A stretch of DNA of 9,054 bases from Thermoplasmata archaeon (GTDB lineage: Archaea > Thermoplasmatota > Thermoplasmata > Thermoplasmatales > Thermoplasmataceae), in NCBI GenBank assembly GCA_021806345.1, contig JAJZXP010000242.1, forward strand, positions 1 to 9,054, written 5' to 3'. Position 1 is the stretch's first letter. Each line of letters begins with the position of its first letter. The translations under genes and the position numbers were made by a program. Shown in pieces: positions 6,213 through 9,054 of this stretch. Below the pieces are notes generated by a model. That model saw only the letters and a list, made by a program, of their open reading frames with translations. It had not been told where the DNA came from and made no database searches.

Positions 6213-6398
6213 ATGAGCCAAACTACCATACAAGTTTCAAGAGAGACCAGAGAAGAGCTCAAGAAACTGGGAAGAAAGGGTCAAACCTACAATGAAATAA
6301 TAGAGAATCTTATGGAGATTGGCAAAAGAGCTATGTTTTTTGCTGAACTTGATAAAATAGCAGACGAGGAGGAGTTTATCCCTCTTGACAAGCTATAA
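6213..6398 (+). CDS. Ribbon-helix-helix antitoxin of the M3 RelE pair
   Basis: A short 61-residue protein. SQTTIQVSRETREELKKLG is the ribbon strand and first helix, and QTYNEIIENLMEIG the second helix. The C-terminal tail AELDKIADEEEFIPLDKL is acidic but shorter than in the M1 and M2 antitoxins and lacks their G-K/R-T/F block, so it is a more distant relative rather than a recent copy. ATG 6213 lies 22-28 bases after a TATA box held in a palindrome, suggesting a leaderless mRNA under self-control. The toxin gene overlaps its end by 14 bases. Confidence 0.87.
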   Translation: MSQTTIQVSRETREELKKLGRKGQTYNEIIENLMEIGKRAMFFAELDKIADEEEFIPLDKL

Positions 6399-6663
6399 TG
6401 TCCTCCTATCAACTACAGCTTCAAAAGAATTCAAAGCTTTGCAGAAAATAGAGCAGGAGAGAATAAGGGCGAAGTTGAATGAACTTGGAGAAGATCTCTA
6501 TAACAATTCCAATAGACTGGATACCAAAAAACTGTCAGGGTTCAATCGTACATATTTCAGGTTAAGGGTTGGAAATTACCGAGTCATATATTATATAGAG
6601 GAAGAGACAGTTAAAGTCGTGAGAATTGCCATAAGATCTGGCGCATACTCATGGCTTGATTAA
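6385..6663 (+). CDS. RelE/ParE-family toxin of M3, TTG start
   Basis: A 92-residue protein. TSYNVLLSTTASKEFKALQ is the family N terminus, TYFRLRVGNYRVIYYI the conserved core, and RIAIRSGAYSWLD the end, with Arg and Tyr kept in the C-terminal region. TTG 6385 is chosen because there is no in-frame ATG nearby and a strong gaggaggag ribosome site (6366-6374) stands 10 bases upstream inside the antitoxin gene. Predicted to be a ribosome-dependent mRNA interferase; a ParE-type gyrase poison cannot be excluded from sequence alone. It is the best preserved toxin in the array. Its stop lies 24 bases before R3. Confidence 0.88.
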   Translation: MTSYNVLLSTTASKEFKALQKIEQERIRAKLNELGEDLYNNSNRLDTKKLSGFNRTYFRLRVGNYRVIYYIEEETVKVVRIAIRSGAYSWLD

Positions 6664-6681
6664 TTTTAGAGGATAAAAGTA

Positions 6682-6686
6682 TTTTT
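6682..6686 (+). terminator. Short T run after the M3 toxin
   Basis: Five T residues stand directly before R3 and 18 bases after the toxin stop. Further T runs follow R3 at 6731-6735 and 6746-6750, so readthrough into M4 would be limited. Confidence 0.3.
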
Positions 6687-6687
6687 G

Positions 6688-6726
6688 GTATTCGCTTAAA
6701 ACAATAAGCAAATCCCGACCGGTCCA
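6688..6726 (+). repeat. Cassette-end repeat R3 (39 bp, matches consensus)
   Basis: Begins gtattcgctt and ends with the exact 18-bp tRNA core. ATTCGCTT (6690-6697) and AAGCAAAT (6706-6713) form an imperfect inverted repeat, 7 of 8 pairs, around aaaacaat, and the core contains the palindrome GACCGGTC. It closes segment M3. Confidence 0.92.
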
Positions 6727-6749
6727 CTAGTTTTTATTCTTTGAATTTT

Positions 6750-6820
6750 TATCACTGATAGGTATTTACAATATCACTGCCAACTGATAGTTATCAGTGA
6801 TACATTAATAACGTATCACT
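6750..6820 (+). promoter_or_regulatory. Operator array and promoter of the AbiE-type operon
   Basis: The motif TATCACT(G) occurs at 6750-6757, 6772-6779, inverted at 6795-6802 and again at 6814-6820, with starts roughly 20-23 bp apart, about two helical turns. TATCACTGATA (6750-6760) and TATCAGTGATA (6792-6802) are exact reverse complements. ACTGATA-GT-TATCAGT (6783-6798) is itself an inverted repeat. A TATA-like ttaataac (6805-6812) sits 25-32 bases before ATG 6837, between the third and fourth half-sites. AbiEi proteins are known to bind inverted repeats in front of their own operon and repress it; this arrangement fits that. Confidence 0.65.
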
Positions 6821-6836
6821 ATATACAGATACTGAG

Positions 6837-7868
6837 ATGAATGAAGATATAGAGCCAGTTTCTCAATTTATACTTGAAAAACTCCATATTTCTCCCGATG
6901 GAGAAATGAAATGGTCTTATCCAATATCTGTTGGAGAAAGGGAATTGCTGATAGATTTAGAAATTGAATCAAGAGACACTGTAACGCTTGTTGAAATCAA
7001 GCCTAGAATAAATGAAGACACAATATACAGAATATATGCCGTTTCACACTTAATAGATAAACAATTATTGGGCAGGAAGAAGATGAGATTAGTTTGTGTT
7101 GGGAAATCACTGAAGTACAGCACTCAAGAACTTGCCGCAAGACTTGGTGTAGAAACCTTGCTTATTCCTCCAAAATTGTATCAGTACTTTTCACCGAAGG
7201 TAACTGCGTCAAAGTTGAACGTCCCTTTTGAGCACTTAAAAGTGAGTCCGTCAAGACTTACTTCTGAAAAGGCATGGAAAATCGTCTGTTACTTACTGAC
7301 TGGCAGGCCATCAAACATCCTTGCTGTTTCTAAGAAAACCGGCGTTTCATACGGCTGGACAAACAATATAATTCATAAACTTGAAGACTCTGGAATAATA
7401 AATGCAGATTACGGTTTAAGAGTGAAAGATATAGATAAGCTTTTCAACGTAATCTCGTGGGAAAGGCCCTTGGAGGGTCTGATAGTGGAGACTATAGACA
7501 CATATTTCAGTACCGCGACCCAATGTATAAATGAAGTCGCACTCAATCTCAACAAGATTGGAATAGATTATGCGTTCACGGCCCATTCGTCTGCCGTTTC
7601 ATATGGTTCAACCATAATGAGGGAAGATACCGCTTATATCTACCTCTCAAAACCATCCGACAGAGAAGTTATCAGGTCATTTTCTGGAAGAGGAGCGGGT
7701 AAATGTCGCTTGAAGGTATATGCACCCGAAAGAGACATCATGAAATCTTCCACTATGTTTAATGGTATTCGAATTGTTGATGTGTGCCAGAATATACTGG
7801 ATCTTGCAGGATTAGGTGTGGATGGTCGAATTGCAGCAAAGGATCTGGTGAATAAGAGTGGTAAATGA
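6837..7868 (+). CDS. AbiEi-like type IV antitoxin and transcriptional regulator with PD-(D/E)XK-like N domain
   Basis: A 343-residue protein in three parts. At 1-120 is a restriction-endonuclease-like domain with LLIDL (D40) followed by LVEIK (E53, K55), the D...E-x-K pattern of PD-(D/E)XK folds. At about 140-205 is a winged helix (NILAVSKKTGVSYGWTNNII) ending in a wing before LRVKDIDKLF. At about 225-340 is a domain matching the AbiEi_2/COG4861 C terminus: IDYAFTAHSSAVSYG, then LKVYAPERDI and GIRIVDVCQNILDL. In the AbiE system this protein silences the operon and counters the nucleotidyltransferase toxin. Its last 11 bases overlap the GTG of the toxin gene. Whether the N domain still cuts DNA or is a remnant is unknown; the family generally carries it. 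It appears complete. Confidence 0.8.
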   Translation: MNEDIEPVSQFILEKLHISPDGEMKWSYPISVGERELLIDLEIESRDTVTLVEIKPRINEDTIYRIYAVSHLIDKQLLGRKKMRLVCVGKSLKYSTQELAARLGVETLLIPPKLYQYFSPKVTASKLNVPFEHLKVSPSRLTSEKAWKIVCYLLTGRPSNILAVSKKTGVSYGWTNNIIHKLEDSGIINADYGLRVKDIDKLFNVISWERPLEGLIVETIDTYFSTATQCINEVALNLNKIGIDYAFTAHSSAVSYGSTIMREDTAYIYLSKPSDREVIRSFSGRGAGKCRLKVYAPERDIMKSSTMFNGIRIVDVCQNILDLAGLGVDGRIAAKDLVNKSGK

Positions 7869-8603
7869 AGAAGGTGAAGAACCCACTCTAGCTCGAGATT
7901 CATTTGAAGAGCTTAGATATATTTTCAACTGGAGCCTCTCAAGCAAATATTACAGTTTAGGTGATATCATTCTCATAGGCGGATGGCAGTACACTCATTT
8001 AATCCCTGGAAATATTCACTCGATATCGACTTTATTGTATCAGGTCGTTTCAAAAAGTCGTTACAAAGTCACTTATACTCAAGTAGAAAATATAGTAAAG
8101 AAAGGAATAGTTCAGGAAATACGTTATTTCTAAAAAGTTTAGACTCTGGAAACATTTATCTCGACTTTTTACCAAAAAAAGATCAATTCCACGGAACAGG
8201 AAAAACACTCAATTTGTTAAAAATAGATTACGAGACCACAACCAAAAATATTTCATATTCCTCCGGGACTGAGTTTTCGGTCATTGTCCCTGAGATCTCT
8301 ATGCTCTTCTTGCTAAAATTAAAAGCAGCATGGGATCGATACTATGAGTTATCTCGTGAAATCGTTCAGGACAAAGAGCATTTGAATGACAAATTTACCA
8401 AGGATTGTGGCGACATTGTTGCTTTGCTTCAAAGCAGTGAATTTCAGTTTGCAAGATTTGATTGGTTGTCTACTAGAATATCTGAATTTGATTTCTTAAA
8501 AGACCTTCTAAAACAGGGAATTATAGAAGCCAATTCAACATTCGATCATGCTTCTCGTAATGAAACAAAAGCACTCGTCCAAAAGCTATTATCTCTTATT
8601 TGA
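7858..8603 (+). pseudogene. AbiEii-like nucleotidyltransferase toxin, frameshifted at the active site
   Basis: The GTG start at 7858 gives 43 residues ending DIILIGGW (to 7986). The family sequence then continues one frame back as AVHSFNPWKYSLDIDFIV from 7986 and runs to the stop at 8603. Together they make about 248 residues with the complete nucleotidyltransferase signature: the GG motif, DID at about 57-59, and the third acid in IYLDF, then the helical C-terminal half with LKAAWDRYYEL. The break falls inside GGW-AVH, where TGG CAG would be TGG GCA if one G were restored. Type IV toxins of this kind transfer nucleotides to targets such as tRNA 3' ends. Reinitiation at ATG 7983 would give 206 residues without the glycine loop, so probably inactive. 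Sequencing error or -1 recoding remain alternatives. Confidence 0.78.
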
Positions 8604-8651
8604 TGAAACAGTGGACTTAATGGAAATAAGGGTTTTGAGAGTGACCCAAAA

Positions 8652-8690
8652 GTATTCGCTTAAAACAATAAGCAAGTCCTGATTGGTCCA
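8652..8690 (+). repeat. Cassette-end repeat R4 (39 bp, decayed core)
   Basis: The 21-bp arm beginning gtattcgctt matches R3 exactly, but the tRNA core has four changes, all transitions (g at 8676, t at 8680, t at 8683 and 8684), which destroy the GACCGGTC palindrome. It closes segment M4, 48 bases after the toxin stop, and is the distal end of the array within this window. Confidence 0.88.
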
Positions 8691-8696
8691 TTTTTT
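8691..8696 (+). terminator. T run between R4 and the ATPase gene
   Basis: Six T residues directly follow R4, between convergent genes. It is suitable as an archaeal terminator for the plus-strand operon of M4. Confidence 0.35.
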
Positions 8697-8703
8697 ACGG
8701 CTC

Positions 8704-9054
8704 TTAAGAGTTCCTGAAGACCTCCCTCTGAATGTCAGAAAGATCCATCAGGATGGTGTCTTCACCCATTTCCTTAAATTCCCCTCTAAAACCACTTTTG
8801 GAAAAGACTGCATAATTGTATCTACAGCCAGGGAACTGATTTCGAAGAGCTTCAGACTTTGACTTCAATTTTTCAACTGCGTTGGCAGATAATGGGCTGT
8901 TAGTCCACTTGCACTCGGCGAAAAGCAATTCTCTTCGTGTTTCAGAGTACGCGACAATATCAATCTCCTCAATATCCCTCCCTTTCTTTCCAGTTCCATT
9001 CCTGCCCCACCATCTGGAAACAGTGCTGAATGATCTGCCTAATATTCCTTCCAC
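8704..9054 (-). CDS. C-terminal part of an archaeal AAA ATPase with DUF234 domain (continues past right edge)
   Basis: The last 116 or so residues of a longer protein. RWWGRNGTGKKGRDIEEID leads into LLFAECKW: with D32 and E47-x-K49 of the visible part this is the PD-(D/E)XK-like DUF234 domain that ends archaeal ATPases of the PF01637 type, which are usually about 450 residues. The N-terminal ATPase domain should lie beyond 9054. The GTG at the edge is probably an internal codon, not the start. The family is abundant and variable in archaeal genomes, often in accessory regions, and its substrate is not known. The stop lies 13 bases after R4, convergent with the AbiE operon, so the gene may belong to a fifth cassette or to the pre-insertion chromosome. 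Confidence 0.85.
   Translation of the reverse strand: MEGILGRSFSTVSRWWGRNGTGKKGRDIEEIDIVAYSETRRELLFAECKWTNSPLSANAVEKLKSKSEALRNQFPGCRYNYAVFSKSGFRGEFKEMGEDTILMDLSDIQREVFRNS

Larger units (their letters stand above)
1724..8690 (+). mobile_element. Four-segment cassette array anchored at tRNA-Ala(CGC)
   Basis: Direct repeats of the tRNA 3' end at 1724-1741, 4906-4944, 6059-6097, 6688-6726 and 8652-8690 bound segments of about 3.2, 1.15, 0.63 and 1.96 kb. Each downstream copy also carries a shared 21-bp arm absent from the tRNA gene, and each follows a stop codon by 2-48 bp. The cargo is toxin-antitoxin loci plus a methyltransferase, a membrane protein and transposase debris. No recombinase gene is present, so movement would need one supplied in trans or since lost. 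Known parallels are tRNA-targeted integrative elements, the tycheposons of marine cyanobacteria, and integron cassettes; which comparison is right is not settled by this sequence. Confidence 0.7.

Noticed and set aside
7858..8133. 91-residue frame as a separate small protein
   Set aside because: Only its first 43 residues match the nucleotidyltransferase; the rest is out-of-frame readthrough after the frameshift.
4906..8690. CRISPR array reading of the four direct repeats
   Set aside because: Spacing is 0.6-2 kb and filled with genes, and the repeats derive from a tRNA 3' end, so this is not a repeat-spacer array.

Overview
The window reads as archaeal chromosome, most likely Thermoplasmatales or a close relative. 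The evidence is a Hef-type DNA-repair helicase, AGA/AGG/ATA-rich codon use at moderate to low GC, TATA-like boxes 22-32 bp in front of several start codons (the spacing of leaderless or near-leaderless archaeal mRNAs), and a DUF234-type archaeal ATPase at the right edge. The genus is inferred, not shown.

Left backbone (1-1741): the N-terminal part of hef on the minus strand, running off the left edge, then a plus-strand tRNA-Ala with anticodon CGC at 1670-1741.

Array (1742-8690): the last 18 bases of the tRNA gene (1724-1741) recur four times downstream, at the ends of 39-bp direct repeats R1 (4906-4944), R2 (6059-6097), R3 (6688-6726) and R4 (8652-8690). All four carry the same 21-bp sequence 5' of the tRNA-derived core; the tRNA gene lacks it. 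The repeats cut the region into four segments, each ending in a repeat 2-48 bp after a stop codon. M1 (1742-4944) holds an RHH antitoxin/RelE toxin pair on the minus strand, a decayed transposase, a methyltransferase and a two-helix membrane protein. M2 (4945-6097) holds a probable decayed zinc-ribbon membrane protein and an RHH/RelE pair. M3 (6098-6726) is almost only an RHH/RelE pair. M4 (6727-8690) is an AbiE-type (type IV) pair with an operator array in front and a frameshifted nucleotidyltransferase toxin. No integrase lies in the window. The layout resembles serial insertion of small toxin-antitoxin cassettes at a tRNA gene, part way between tRNA-targeted integrative elements and integron gene cassettes.

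Right edge (8691-9054): the C-terminal DUF234 nuclease-like domain of an archaeal AAA ATPase on the minus strand, running off the window. It is either a fifth cassette or the old chromosome.

Every segment carries a toxin-antitoxin locus, and several toxins look damaged: a missing standard start codon in M1, a missing C-terminal tyrosine in M2, and an active-site frameshift in M4. Their antitoxins are intact. That fits addiction modules that arrived by insertion and are now being disarmed.
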